Source: Gelidibacter salicanalis
GTDB taxonomy: Bacteria > Bacteroidota > Bacteroidia > Flavobacteriales > Flavobacteriaceae
Reading direction: 5' to 3'
Length of the DNA: 64,000 bases
Assembly (NCBI RefSeq): GCF_016469035.1
Contig: NZ_JAEHJZ010000025.1
Span: forward strand, 41,512-105,511
The notes under the pieces are model-generated. The model saw only the letters and a list, made by a program, of their open reading frames with translations, made no database searches and was not told the DNA's origin. This document shows, piece after piece, positions 8,904-20,100 of the stretch (the stretch's first letter is position 1; each line of letters begins with the position of its first letter). Both the position numbers and the translations under genes were made by a program.

Positions 8904-9662
8904 TTATTTATAAATTTTAACATAGTCTATTAAAAATTGTTGCGGGAAGATCGTATCGTCTACTTCTGGACCACCAAAATTGCCACCAATAGCCAAATTT
9001 AAAATGAGATAATAAGGGTGATCAAAAGGCCACGTATTTTCGTCTTTTACTTCTGGTGAAAACGTATATACCAGTGCGTCATCAATATAAAACTTAATAA
9101 AATCTTTGGTCCAATGTGCCTTATACAGATGGAAGCCCTCTTCAATGTTTTCTGAGGTGGTTATCTTTGTATTTATGGATTGTCCATGGCTGTCAGGCGT
9201 GTGCAGCGTGGTATGAATTTCATGTGGATGTTTACCAACATATTCCATAATATCGATTTCACCAGACCTTGGCCAACCCACTTCTGAAATATTGCTCCCC
9301 AACATCCAAATGGCAGGCCAAATTCCTTTCCCTACGGCCAATTTGGCGCGAACCTCAACGGTCCCATATTGAAATTCAATGTTATCTTTTGTATTTATTT
9401 TTCCTGATGTGTAAGTCGCACCATCATATGCGGCAGTAATAACGAGATATCCATTTTGTATTTTCACATTGTCTTGCGTGTATATTTGACGCTCATTATT
9501 TCCCCATCCACATAAATTTGGACAGCCATCTCCCAATTCATAATTCCAAACGGTAGCATCTAAAGCATCTCCATTAAAGTGCTCTTCAAAAATGAGTTCT
9601 TGAGATTGGACAGTCAACGTGATAAGAAAGAGAACACAAAGTATCCTTAAAGTATTCATCAT
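8904..9662 (-). CDS. GH16 endo-beta-1,3-glucanase (laminarinase)
   Basis: A 252-aa secreted single-domain GH16 enzyme. After a Sec signal peptide (about residues 1-21) the whole chain is the beta-sandwich catalytic domain. The catalytic signature GEIDIME is at residues 134-140, giving Glu135 as nucleophile, Asp137 as helper and Glu140 as acid/base. 'WPAIWMLG' upstream and 'HLYKAHWTKDFIKFYIDDALVYTF' downstream are typical of bacterial laminarinases (GH16_3). The extra Met in the EIDIME motif (a beta-bulge) fits beta-1,3-glucanase rather than kappa-carrageenase or agarase specificity. It overlaps the upstream GH3 gene by 4 bases, so translation is coupled. Confidence 0.96.
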   Translation of the reverse strand: MMNTLRILCVLFLITLTVQSQELIFEEHFNGDALDATVWNYELGDGCPNLCGWGNNERQIYTQDNVKIQNGYLVITAAYDGATYTSGKINTKDNIEFQYGTVEVRAKLAVGKGIWPAIWMLGSNISEVGWPRSGEIDIMEYVGKHPHEIHTTLHTPDSHGQSINTKITTSENIEEGFHLYKAHWTKDFIKFYIDDALVYTFSPEVKDENTWPFDHPYYLILNLAIGGNFGGPEVDDTIFPQQFLIDYVKIYK

Positions 9663-11956
9663 AATTCGAATTGAGAGGTTAAGGTGGCGTCAGAACTACC
9701 TCCAACAAAAATGCTAAAGGTTCCTGGTTCAACACTAAATTTTCCGTTGTTATTATAAAATCCTAATTCCTGATCTGTTAAGTTAAAGGTTATAGTTTTA
9801 GTTTCATTTGGTTGTAATTCTACTAATTCAAATCCTTTCAACTCTCTTACTGGTCGTGTCACGCTAGCAAATTCATCTCTTATATATAATTGCGCCACTT
9901 CTTTACCTTTAACGTTACCCGTATTGGTCAGATTGACAGAAACGGTAACAGTAGTATTTGAAGTTACATTTACTTTAAGATCACTGTATTCAAATGTGGT
10001 GTAGCTCAATCCATATCCAAAAGGGTACAATGGTGCATTACTTACATCTGTATAATGTGACCAAAACACTTCACCTGGTGCAGGTATTGTAGGTCTACCT
10101 GTACTTTTATGATTGTAATAAATGGGCACTTGACCCACATTTTTAGGAAAGGTCATCGGTAATTTACCGCTCGGATTATAATCGCCATAAAGTACTTGAG
10201 CTATGGCGTGGCCACTTTGAGTTCCTAAATGCCAGGCTTCAACTATAGCTGGAATATGTGCATCTGCCCAATTTATCGTTAAAGGTCTGCCATTATTGAG
10301 TACCAATACAATATTCTTATTGGCTTTATAAACCGTTTCCAATAATTCTTGCTGAACACCTGTAAGACCAATTTCAGAACGACTTCTACCCTCACCAGAA
10401 TGCAAACCATGTTCTCCCAAAACCATGATGACCACATCTGCGCTTTTTGCAGCAGAAACCGCCGCAGCAAATCCGCTTTTCTCAGACACATTGATGGTCA
10501 ATTCTTTAGGAAAGAGGGTTTCGCCCGTGACCACATCTGCGCCTTTTTCATAAGTTATGGTATTGCCCTTATACGCTTTTAATCCTTCCAATACAGATAC
10601 GGCAGTACCGTCATCAGCAGCAATGCGCCAGCTTCCTAACGGACTCGTAGTGTCATCAGCTAAAGCACCAATCACGGCAATTTTTTGTCCATTCTTCTTT
10701 AGTGGTAGAAGGTTGTTCTCATTTTTAAGAAGGACTATAGATTTTTTAGCCATATCTAGAACGGCATCCATAATTCTTTTACTTCCGATGACTTCTTTTT
10801 CAACCGCTTCGTTACAATATTTATAAGGGTCCTCAAAAAGTCCCAATTCATATTTCACTCTTAAAATTCGCTTAACGGCATCATCTATCAAAGCCTCGTC
10901 AACCTTACCTTCTTTTACAAGTGTTGCAAGCTCATTAACGTAAGCGTAAGATTCCATATCCATATCAGCACCAGCTTTGATAGCTATCTCAGCAGCCATA
11001 TTCCGATTTTCAGCATAGCGGTGGGCAATCATTTCATTTATAGAACCCCAGTCTGTCACTACAAAACCATCAAAATTCCATTCACCTTTTAAAATATCTC
11101 GTTGCAGAAAAGCATTACCCGTTGCAGGAATACCATTAAGCTCATTAAAAGCATTCATAAAAGTTCTTGCTCCAGCTTCTTTGGCGGCTTTAAATGGTGG
11201 TAAGATGATATTGTACAATGTTGATGTACCCACATCAACAGTATTATAATCTTTCCCATCTTCGGGAAATCCGTAGCCTACAAAATGTTTTGCGCAAGCG
11301 GCAATAGTATTGGCCAAAGCTAAGTCATCACCTTGGAAACCTTGAACCCTCGCTTTAGCGATTAAGGAACCTAAATAGGGATCTTCTCCTGCACCTTCCA
11401 TGACACGCCCCCAGCGTGCATCTCGAGAAATATCAACCATAGGCGCGAAAGTCCAATTGATTCCTGATGCAGCAGCCTCTTCTGCGGCTACTTGTGCCGA
11501 TAACTTTATGGCTTCCAAATCCCAACTTGCAGCTTCAGCAAGCGGAATTGGACTAATTGTTTTATAACCATGAATGACATCAAAACCGATAATCAACGGA
11601 ATTCCTAGTCGGGTTTCTTCAACCGCTATTTTTTGAACTTTTCGTACATCCGTAACACCTTTAACGTTGAGCATTGAGCCCACCCAACCTTTTTTTAAAT
11701 GTTCATACTTTTGAGCGGCGTCACCATTTTGAGGTACTGGTCCTGTAACATCCCAAAAGCCATTATATTGGTTCATTTGTCCAATTTTTTCTTCTATGGT
11801 CATTTTTGCCAATAGTGCATCTACCTTAATGGCGATAGAATCTTTTACCTCTGAAAAAACTGAATTTTGCTTCGTACTACGAGCCTTTGCTTCGCCACAT
11901 GAAATCATGCTACTTATAATAACGGAAAAGGCTAAATATGTTACTAAATTTTTCAT
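9659..11956 (-). CDS. GH3 beta-glucosidase, lipoprotein
   Basis: A 765-aa exo-acting GH3 enzyme expected to release glucose from laminari-oligosaccharides. A lipobox (SMISC, Cys20) predicts membrane anchoring. The TIM-barrel domain includes 'RWGRVMEGAGEDPYLG' and 'CAKHFVGYG'. The nucleophile is Asp302 in 'GFVVTDWGS'. The alpha/beta sandwich follows (about 400-640, with 'ADVVIMVLGEHGLHSGEGRSRSEIGL'), and a fibronectin III-like C-terminal domain closes the chain. Length matches three-domain GH3 glucosidases. Its ATG is directly next to the stop of the preceding GH16 gene and its end overlaps the next GH16 gene, so it lies in the middle of the laminarin operon. Confidence 0.97.
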   Translation of the reverse strand: MKNLVTYLAFSVIISSMISCGEAKARSTKQNSVFSEVKDSIAIKVDALLAKMTIEEKIGQMNQYNGFWDVTGPVPQNGDAAQKYEHLKKGWVGSMLNVKGVTDVRKVQKIAVEETRLGIPLIIGFDVIHGYKTISPIPLAEAASWDLEAIKLSAQVAAEEAAASGINWTFAPMVDISRDARWGRVMEGAGEDPYLGSLIAKARVQGFQGDDLALANTIAACAKHFVGYGFPEDGKDYNTVDVGTSTLYNIILPPFKAAKEAGARTFMNAFNELNGIPATGNAFLQRDILKGEWNFDGFVVTDWGSINEMIAHRYAENRNMAAEIAIKAGADMDMESYAYVNELATLVKEGKVDEALIDDAVKRILRVKYELGLFEDPYKYCNEAVEKEVIGSKRIMDAVLDMAKKSIVLLKNENNLLPLKKNGQKIAVIGALADDTTSPLGSWRIAADDGTAVSVLEGLKAYKGNTITYEKGADVVTGETLFPKELTINVSEKSGFAAAVSAAKSADVVIMVLGEHGLHSGEGRSRSEIGLTGVQQELLETVYKANKNIVLVLNNGRPLTINWADAHIPAIVEAWHLGTQSGHAIAQVLYGDYNPSGKLPMTFPKNVGQVPIYYNHKSTGRPTIPAPGEVFWSHYTDVSNAPLYPFGYGLSYTTFEYSDLKVNVTSNTTVTVSVNLTNTGNVKGKEVAQLYIRDEFASVTRPVRELKGFELVELQPNETKTITFNLTDQELGFYNNNGKFSVEPGTFSIFVGGSSDATLTSQFEL

Positions 11957-13603
11957 CTATTGGAATACTTTTACATAATCGATTTCTAATGTTGATGCCG
12001 TAAAGGCTGGGTCAATCGTACCTCCAAAATTTCCGCCCATAGCCACATTCAAGATTAAAAAGAAATCAGCATTGAAAGGCTTTGCTGCGGTATTTGGGAA
12101 GGTGTGATAAACGGTATCATCCACTAAAAATTTAATAAAATCCGCAGTCCATTCCACACTGTAAATATGAAACTCCGTTGATGCTGTAGCAACAGTAGTG
12201 CTTTCTGTTACGCCGTTACCTCCTGAATTTCCAGGAAAATGCAAGGTAGAATGAATCGTATTTTGATCATTACCTACATGTTCCATAATATCAATTTCAC
12301 CACTAGCAGGCCAGGCATTAGTATCATAATTTGCACCTAACATCCAAATTGCTGGCCAAGTACCAGCACCTTTCGGGAGTTTGGCTCTCACCTCGACTCT
12401 ACCATAAGTAAATTCAAATAAGTTTTCGGTTTTAATTCTTGAGGATGTATAATTTCCATTCTCAGCTTTTGCCGTAATCTTTAAGCTACCATCCTCCACT
12501 ATTATATTACTAGGGCTATCTGTGTAACTTTGTGATTCGTTATTTCCCCAACCGTTGCTGCCTGTTCCTAAATCATAAGTCCAATTGGCAGGATTTGGAG
12601 CACCATTGGTGTTGAAGTTATCTTCCCAAATTAGTGTATTAAATATTGTAGTAAATTCATCCATAGCTGTCGCTGGCTCTTCGGAAGTTATGATAAACCA
12701 CCAATTAAAACTGCCATTACCATCTGCTGTAGTCAAAATCAATTCATTTGGAACAGATCTATCAAAAATTCTATATTGATGTGAACCTCCTGTATAATAA
12801 CCTATAAAACCAGTTCCAGATAATGTGATAGTCTCTGCTCCACCTGGTGCACTAATTTGATAATTATTAGTATAATCGTTATATGGATAATTAAATATAT
12901 CATCACCGTCAGCTGTGCCACCAGGACCGTTTAATTCATCAATTAAACCTTTACGGCCAAAGACGGTGCCGCTTGCATCAGTTGTTGGATCATCATTGTT
13001 ATTATTCGTTATATGTGTAAAAGTGCCATCACTATTAAAAATATAGCGATCATCATACATGCCTACACCAGCTTTTTCCTCAGGACCAGCGCCATACCAT
13101 TCAGCAGGAATATTTCCACCAACAGGACCAAGTCCAAAATGACCAGCTTTTTCCGACTTAATACGCCAAGTCTTGCTACCATCTCCAAATAATTTTTGTA
13201 GTAAATCCGCTGGAGGTGTATAGTCAACAAAAACCTCCACGTCTATTGTGGTTGACGTTGAAATACCGCCAGTTCCATAGGCAACTACTGCAACTTGATA
13301 CGTGAAAATTCCAGAATTTGCACTGGTAAAAGGTATTGAAGCGACACCATTGGGTGCTAATTGCTGACTTTCAGGAGTGACAAACTTAAAGGTTAATGCA
13401 TTTTTAGCGCTGGCAGAAAACTTAACAACACCACTTCCATCACCAAAAGGGTTATCGGTATCCTTTCCAACAATTTCTGCCTGTACTTGTAAATCTGATG
13501 GTGCTATAATATCTCCTATGGAAACATCGTCTTCTTGACAACTTACAACTGCGAACGCAGTGAGTGCCATAAAATAGAAGCATATAGTTTTAAAATTTTT
13601 CAT
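11957..13603 (-). CDS. Multidomain GH16 laminarinase, lipoprotein
   Basis: A 548-aa lipoprotein (lipobox VVSC, Cys22), probably displayed at the cell surface. Residues about 35-128 resemble a PKD/Ig-like domain. Residues about 135-310 form a lipocalin-like or glycan-binding module ('KLFGDGSKTWRIKSEKAGHFGLGP' and following) common next to GH16 in flavobacteria. The GH16 domain fills about 322-548. The signature GEIDIME gives Glu436, Asp438 and Glu441 as catalytic residues. It starts 32 bases after the stop of the PKD glycan-binding protein gene. A binding region plus endo-glucanase fits the first cut of laminarin at the surface. It differs from the small GH16 in this operon, which has no extra domains. 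Confidence 0.95.
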   Translation of the reverse strand: MKNFKTICFYFMALTAFAVVSCQEDDVSIGDIIAPSDLQVQAEIVGKDTDNPFGDGSGVVKFSASAKNALTFKFVTPESQQLAPNGVASIPFTSANSGIFTYQVAVVAYGTGGISTSTTIDVEVFVDYTPPADLLQKLFGDGSKTWRIKSEKAGHFGLGPVGGNIPAEWYGAGPEEKAGVGMYDDRYIFNSDGTFTHITNNNNDDPTTDASGTVFGRKGLIDELNGPGGTADGDDIFNYPYNDYTNNYQISAPGGAETITLSGTGFIGYYTGGSHQYRIFDRSVPNELILTTADGNGSFNWWFIITSEEPATAMDEFTTIFNTLIWEDNFNTNGAPNPANWTYDLGTGSNGWGNNESQSYTDSPSNIIVEDGSLKITAKAENGNYTSSRIKTENLFEFTYGRVEVRAKLPKGAGTWPAIWMLGANYDTNAWPASGEIDIMEHVGNDQNTIHSTLHFPGNSGGNGVTESTTVATASTEFHIYSVEWTADFIKFLVDDTVYHTFPNTAAKPFNADFFLILNVAMGGNFGGTIDPAFTASTLEIDYVKVFQ

Positions 13604-13635
13604 TATCTCTTTATTTAAAATGCTGTTATATTATC

Positions 13636-15663
13636 TTAATTAATTAAAGCGAAATCATCATAATAATATGTTGAACCATCTCCTACATTTCCAAAATCGA
13701 AAAAGATGACCACTTTTACATAATCTGCCACAGGAGCCTCACTAAAATCATAGCGTAGTTCTTCCCATGCATTTGCGACTGTTGTGTTTAAATCGACCTC
13801 ATGAACAATGCTGGCATCTACATTTTCCAATTTTAACTTCACAACAGCACCTCGTTTTGGCGACCAGGTTTTAACTCTAATTTGGCTGTAATTTGTCAAA
13901 TCCACAGTGCTTGTTTCAAAAAAAGATCCTGCCCAAACTTCAGATCCTGAAGTTTTTGTCAATTGCGCTACTTTATTAGACATATTAATGCCTGAAGCAT
14001 CAGGATTTGCTATAATTTCTACATCAGCAATATTGCCAAATGTTGTAAATGCTGGCGCATCTCCCTCAAAGTTTTGTAATGTTACAGGAACTGAAGCTCC
14101 TGAATTATTTACCAATTGTATTTGATCATAGTAGTAATCTGCTCCAGTGCCTGCGTTGCCAAAATCGAAGAAAATAACGATTCTAACGTAATCTGCAGTT
14201 GGGGCCGCACTAAAATCATATATAAGTTCCTCCCAATTGTTTGCCACAGCCGTATTTAAATCGACTTCGTGAACAATGCTTGCATCTTGATTTTCAAGTT
14301 TTAGTTTCACTACAGCACCAACTTTTGGTGACCATGTTTTAACACTAATTTTATTAAAGGATACTAAGTCCAAAGGGCTTGCAATTTCAAAGAAAGTCCC
14401 TGCCCAAACTTCAGACCCGCTTGTTTTGGATAATTTTGCAACCTTGCTGGTCGTATTAATCCCTGACGCATCCGGATTGGCAACAACTTGCGTATCGGCA
14501 ATATTTCCAAAGGTTGTAAATGTTGGTGTAGCGCCTTCAAAATTTTGAATCATAGCACTAGTAGTCCCCGAAGCGGCTTTATAAAAATATAGGTTGTCAA
14601 TAAAAACAGTACCACCTGAAGGCGTTCCAACAAACTTAAATTGATGTATATCAGCCATGGAAAGACCTTGACTGGTAAAATCAGATAATGGAATGTTATA
14701 ACTGTTCCATTGTCCTGCCACAGGATTTTTTTGAACAAATTTTTCTCCGGTTGCAATACTTATTGGAAAAATATCAAGGGCCATGTTTTCATCAGCAGTC
14801 CATACATCAATATGTAAAAACTCCATTTGAGAAGCGTCTGCCGTAGCGCCAAACTGAATTCCTTGATAGTTTAAATTGCCATATTGAATGCTGTTATTTC
14901 CATTGATTGCAATTTCATTATAGGTAGTTGTTTGACCCCAATTTGGGTAAAAATCAGTACCAGCAATATTTTGATAACTATCACTGTAAATTGAAATAAC
15001 ATCAGTTGCAGCTCTATTAGGTTGCGCTGGCGCAGCTTTTAAAGGCTGTAAAATCTCGGTGACCTCAAATTCTTCAGTATATGATGCTGTTTCAATAGCA
15101 GCACTAAACGCAGTAACTGTAATGGTGTAAGTTCCTCCATCTTGATAGGTATAAGATGTTGTCTCATTTATATTTGACATAAGAAGATCACTTCCGTCAC
15201 CAAAATCGACATTATAACTTAAGGCGAAATCAGCGGATGCCAAAATATTAACGGTTTTGGATAGTGTTCCATCATTTTCAATGGTTACCATCAAATTTTG
15301 AGGCGCTTTAAAGGATACCACTATGTCTTGATTAACGGTGGTTGTAAGTCCATTAAGTCCATTGGCAGTTATAATTGCTGTATAGGTACCTTCTTCATAA
15401 ATGTGTTTCAAACTTTTACCAGTAACTATCGTCCCTGATGGATCTGAATTATCTCCAAAAGCGACATTAAAACTAACAGCACCTTCTCCAGTTGGTGTAA
15501 TGGTAACCAAACCAGTGTTATCTTGTGTTACAGTTACCGATGCTGAGACGTTTGATGGCGCTGCAATGGCCTCAACAAAATCTGCATTATCATCATCCTG
15601 TGAGCAACTGTAAATTGCTAACACTATAAAACATAAACTAAATATGTATTTTACTGTTTTCAT
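13636..15663 (-). CDS. Surface glycan-binding lipoprotein with PKD domains and duplicated C-terminal module
   Basis: A 675-aa non-enzymatic lipoprotein (YSC, Cys20) directly after susD, the position of the SusE/F-type or SGBP-B protein. Two PKD-like domains come first (about 35-120 and 121-203; the second has the classic 'VDFGDGSD' and 'YTYQDGGTYTITVTA'). A beta-sandwich module follows (about 212-362, 'IQYGNLNYQGIQFG', 'VFIDNLYFYK'). Two copies of another module occupy about 373-519 and 530-675 and are strikingly similar; both contain 'NFEG', 'FTTFGNIAD', 'SGSEVWAG' and 'GAVVKLKLEN'. No glycosidase motif is visible. It probably binds laminarin at the surface for SusC/D. The binding specificity of each module is unknown. 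Confidence 0.88.
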   Translation of the reverse strand: MKTVKYIFSLCFIVLAIYSCSQDDDNADFVEAIAAPSNVSASVTVTQDNTGLVTITPTGEGAVSFNVAFGDNSDPSGTIVTGKSLKHIYEEGTYTAIITANGLNGLTTTVNQDIVVSFKAPQNLMVTIENDGTLSKTVNILASADFALSYNVDFGDGSDLLMSNINETTSYTYQDGGTYTITVTAFSAAIETASYTEEFEVTEILQPLKAAPAQPNRAATDVISIYSDSYQNIAGTDFYPNWGQTTTYNEIAINGNNSIQYGNLNYQGIQFGATADASQMEFLHIDVWTADENMALDIFPISIATGEKFVQKNPVAGQWNSYNIPLSDFTSQGLSMADIHQFKFVGTPSGGTVFIDNLYFYKAASGTTSAMIQNFEGATPTFTTFGNIADTQVVANPDASGINTTSKVAKLSKTSGSEVWAGTFFEIASPLDLVSFNKISVKTWSPKVGAVVKLKLENQDASIVHEVDLNTAVANNWEELIYDFSAAPTADYVRIVIFFDFGNAGTGADYYYDQIQLVNNSGASVPVTLQNFEGDAPAFTTFGNIADVEIIANPDASGINMSNKVAQLTKTSGSEVWAGSFFETSTVDLTNYSQIRVKTWSPKRGAVVKLKLENVDASIVHEVDLNTTVANAWEELRYDFSEAPVADYVKVVIFFDFGNVGDGSTYYYDDFALIN

Positions 15664-15674
15664 ATATCTATTTT

Positions 15675-17174
15675 TTAATACCCTTCATTTTGAGACAACC
15701 TAGAGATATCTATTTCTCTTTGAGGAATTGGAAAAAGTCCTAATGTTGCCGAATTATATCCTAAACCTCCTAATACGTTAGTAGCTTGTCCGGTTCTTAC
15801 CAAATCGAAAAAACGATCACCTTCCATACCCAATTCTAATCGTCTTTCATCCCAAACTGTTTGAACTGTAGCTGTAACTCTATTATTTTGGTTTCTGAAT
15901 GCTCTATCACGTACTCTGTCTAAATAGGATTGTGCTAAAGCTTGGTTTGCAGTTGATGCTCTTAAGTTTGCCTCTGCTGCCATTAACAACACTTCAGAAT
16001 AACGGATGGTACGCTGGTTGTTCTCGTAATTCAATTCTACTTGTCCACTAGTTTGCCCTTTTCTTGGCAAATACTTTTTATTATATAATCCTGTATTTTT
16101 AAAAGGTGCAACTTGATAAGACACATTTAAACTAGGATTATTATTAGCATAAGCCTCAACATCAAAAGTTGTAGCGGCTTTTCTTTGATCTCCTTCTGCG
16201 TAAGCATTGGCTAAATCTTGAGTAGGTAGGTTTGTACTCCATCCTGAATTGAATGGCATGTTTGCTGAACCATTAAAGCCCCTAACACCATTCTGCTGCA
16301 CGGCATAATTTCCTTGACCTCTTGTAGCACCTCCCCAATTATAGTAAGGCTGACCGTTAGAATACTGAACTTCGTAAACAGATTCTGAACCATTTTCACC
16401 TTCCAATAAAAAGATGTTATCAAAATTGGACACTAAACTGAACGGCCCATCCACGACACTTTGAAGGACAGGAACTGCCTCATTGAATTTTTCTTGGTAC
16501 AAATACACTTTACCAAGTAAAGCCTGAGCTGCATATTTTGTTATACGTCCTTGTTGTGATTGTACTGTTGGTAACACATTAATGGCTTGAATTAAATCCA
16601 TTTCCATTTGAGCATAAACTTCAGCTTTTGGAGATCTCTGCAAAGTTCCAAAATCAGATAGGCCTAGTTTATGATCCGTAAACAGAACCACATCACCAAA
16701 CATTTTTACCAAATTGAAATAATAAAAAGCTCTTAAAAAATGAATCTCTCCATAAAGTGCTTCTTTACCTTCAAAATTTACAGTATTACCTAAAAGGTTG
16801 ACATCTTTATAACCTATTAAATAATTAGTTCTATTAACACCTTCATAGGCAGAAGTCCATAAATCCTGTAATATGCTATTGTTAGTCAAAATAGCATAAT
16901 CATCCATTTGTTGATAGGCAATAACATCCGAAGCGTTTTCGCCACCAGCCACAGAATTGTCTGAAGAAACATCCCCAACAACAATTACCTGGTTTAACCA
17001 TTGTGTTGGCGTATAACAACTAACTGCCATGGTTTGATAATCTGCCTCTGTTTGCAGATAATCTACTTCAGTAACCTGATACTCATCATGAGGATCAAAT
17101 TCAACCACATCTGAACAACCCAAAAAGATTGAAAGTATGATAATTAACCCGAAATTATTTTTTATATTTTTCAT
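15675..17174 (-). CDS. susD: SusD-family outer-membrane glycan-binding lipoprotein (PUL 1)
   Basis: A 499-aa RagB/SusD protein. The lipobox FLGC puts Cys20 at the mature N-terminus, so it sits on the outer face of the outer membrane as the lid on SusC. The N-terminal TPR-like region includes 'EIHFLRAFYYFNLVKMFGDVVLFTD', a family hallmark. Its C-terminus carries 'VWDERRLELGMEGDRFFDLVRTGQA' and 'LGLFPIPQREIDI', the second hallmark. It lies 18 bases downstream of susC and 11 bases before the glycan-binding protein gene. With GH16 and GH3 enzymes alongside, the expected ligand is laminari-oligosaccharide. Confidence 0.98.
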   Translation of the reverse strand: MKNIKNNFGLIIILSIFLGCSDVVEFDPHDEYQVTEVDYLQTEADYQTMAVSCYTPTQWLNQVIVVGDVSSDNSVAGGENASDVIAYQQMDDYAILTNNSILQDLWTSAYEGVNRTNYLIGYKDVNLLGNTVNFEGKEALYGEIHFLRAFYYFNLVKMFGDVVLFTDHKLGLSDFGTLQRSPKAEVYAQMEMDLIQAINVLPTVQSQQGRITKYAAQALLGKVYLYQEKFNEAVPVLQSVVDGPFSLVSNFDNIFLLEGENGSESVYEVQYSNGQPYYNWGGATRGQGNYAVQQNGVRGFNGSANMPFNSGWSTNLPTQDLANAYAEGDQRKAATTFDVEAYANNNPSLNVSYQVAPFKNTGLYNKKYLPRKGQTSGQVELNYENNQRTIRYSEVLLMAAEANLRASTANQALAQSYLDRVRDRAFRNQNNRVTATVQTVWDERRLELGMEGDRFFDLVRTGQATNVLGGLGYNSATLGLFPIPQREIDISRLSQNEGY

Positions 17175-17192
17175 ACTAATTTATTTTAGATG

Positions 17193-20100
17193 TTAAAATT
17201 TAAGGTCTAAACCAATTAAAAATGTTCTTGCTTGTGGATAAGCACCTCTATCGATACCTGTATCCAAAATACCACCAGAAATCTCTGGATCAGAACCTGT
17301 ATATTCAGTAAGAGTTAATAGATTTTTAGCTTGGGCATAGATGCGGACTTTACTAAAACCTGAGCTAAAACTTTTTGGTAATGAATAGCCTAAAATCAAA
17401 CTTTTAATTTTTATAAAACTCCCATCTTCCACATATCTATCAGAGGGTCTGATATTACTATTTGTATCTGCAAAAGTATAACGTGGGTTTGCGGCATCAT
17501 TAGTCGTATTTTCTCCAGTCCATCTATTTAAAATACTTCGATCTTTGTTAGTAAACTGTGCATTTCGTTCATAAGCTCTATAGATATCATTATCTACTGA
17601 TGCATACGTAAACATGCTAAAATCAATGTTTTTATAATCAAACCCCAAATTCCATCCTATAGTAAAAGTTGGAAACGGATCTCCAATTTTAGTTTTATCT
17701 TCATCGTTTATAACACCGTCATTGTTACCATCTACATAACGAATATCTCCTGGTTGTGCTCCTGTTTGTGTTGCATGAGCATCAATTTCAGCCTGGTTTT
17801 GAAATAAGCCATTAGTTTGGTACCCGTAAAAATAACCTGGCGTAAAGCCTTTTTCGAAACGTGTTGCAAATTGGCTTTGACCATTAAAATAAGAGCCCCC
17901 AGCAACAAATGCAGTACCATCATTATTTGTTTCTGTTACTAGGTTTTTTGAAGTTGTAAAGGTGACTGAGGTATTAAATCTAAAATCCTTAGTGCTACTA
18001 TTATTATACCCTAGAGTTAAGTCAATACCCTTACTTTCAGTGCTTCCAATATTAGATTGTACCGGTTCAGAAGTCCCAGCGTAAAGTGGCGGTGCTTCTG
18101 TAAATAATAAACCTTCTACAGATTTATTGAAATAATCAACAGTTAATGATAAATTGTTTAATACAGTAGCATCAAAACCGATGTTGTACTGCGTCTGTTC
18201 TTCCCAACTAAGAAAAGGGTTATTGAATGAATTTACAGTTGCTCCAGAAACAAATTCAGTCCCAAAAGTATAGCCATTACTATTCGCTGTTTGATTATAA
18301 CTCGGACCACCAACTGTAATACTCACATATTGTGGGTCAACAATTTCATTACCAACGGTACCATAACTCCCTCTAATTTTTAAGAAATTGATGGCATTAG
18401 ATTTAAAGAAATCTTCATTAGTTAGTACCCAACCTAAAGACCCTGCGTAAAAATTTGCAAACTTATTATCTTTACCAAAAGCTATTGAACCATCGCGTCG
18501 TGCAGAAAACGAAGCTAAATACTTACCTTCAAAATCATAGTTAACCCTGCTGAAGTAAGATAAATTTCTTCGTTCCAAATCTTGGCTACTATATCCTGTG
18601 TATGCATTGGTATTTAATTTTGTATTGACACCCGTAGCAGAACTTATATCTGCCCATGCCCAAGAGTTGTCCCTAACATCTTGTCTTGTCGTACCAATCT
18701 CATCGCCGGTAGATTTACTACGAGATATCCCTAATACAATATCAAAATTATGTTGGTCATTTAAAACAAATCCATAACTCGCAAAAGTTTCAAACGTATA
18801 ATTAAAATTGGATTCTTCCCTTTCAGTAACACTGTTATGAAACGAAGGTATTATACTTGTAGTTCCGTCACCATTATCAACCTCTTGTGTTTTAACTGTG
18901 CCATCAGTATTATAATCACTGGAAACATTATTAGGACCATAATACGCCAATGGCGAAAAGCTTTTGCTTACTTGATCCCATTTAGTGTAACCAAAACGTG
19001 AAGTAATTTTAAGATTATCCAATAGGTCATATTGAAGCTCTAGTTTACCATACAACTTATCACCATTACTCTCATTATAAGTATCCTGCAATCTCTGAAC
19101 TGGATTAAATATTTCAGACAACAATAAATTACTATAACCAAAAGTTGCAAAATCATTAGAATCTGAATTATATGGCGATACTGTTGGATCAAAATTTATA
19201 GCATTACCAAGAATTGAATTAAATGAATTTTCTGCAATTGTTTTACCTTTAATGTTGGCGTAACTAGTGTTAATTATAAATTTTAATTTAGAAGATAATT
19301 GAAAATCTATATTCGCCGTGATATTCAATCTATTAAAATTAGATTTATCAACACCACCTACTATACCACCTTGACTTAAATATCCAGTAGATAAGAAATA
19401 ACCAACTTTTTCTGAACCACCTCTAGCAGAAAGTGTGTAGGACGATATTTGGGCATCTTTAAAAATTTCATCTTGCCAATTAGTACCGACTCCTAAAGTA
19501 GAAATATCTGGGAATATAAGGTTGCCTCCAGAGACCACACTACCTTCATTAATAATAGCAGCATATTCAGAAGCGTTTAAAAGACCAATATTTCTATCTA
19601 CAGATTGAATACCGGTATATGTATTAAATGAAAATTCAGTTTTTTCATTGTTTCTACCGCTTTTAGTGGTCACCACAATGACACCATTACCACCTTTAAC
19701 ACCATATATAGCCGTTGAAGCAGCATCTTTTAAGATGTTTAGCGATTGAATGTCTGCTGAGTTTATTGAATTTAAATCATCTAAACTCTGAGGTACACCA
19801 TCTATAATCACTACAGGCTCTGTACCTGTAAATGATGGAATACCACGCACTAATACAGTTGGTTTGCTGCCTGGTGCACCACTTTGAATAACCGCAACAC
19901 CTGAGGCATTCCCTTGAAGAGCCTCTTCAATTCTTGTTGGTTTTAATCGTTCAATAGCTTCTGATTTTACTGTAGAAATAGCGCCAGAAACATTGGTGAC
20001 TTTTTGCGTACCATACCCAATCACGACAATTTCATCAAGAGCCTCAGCATCTTCAATTAAATTGATAATTAATGGTTGGCCATTTGTAACTACAACTTCC

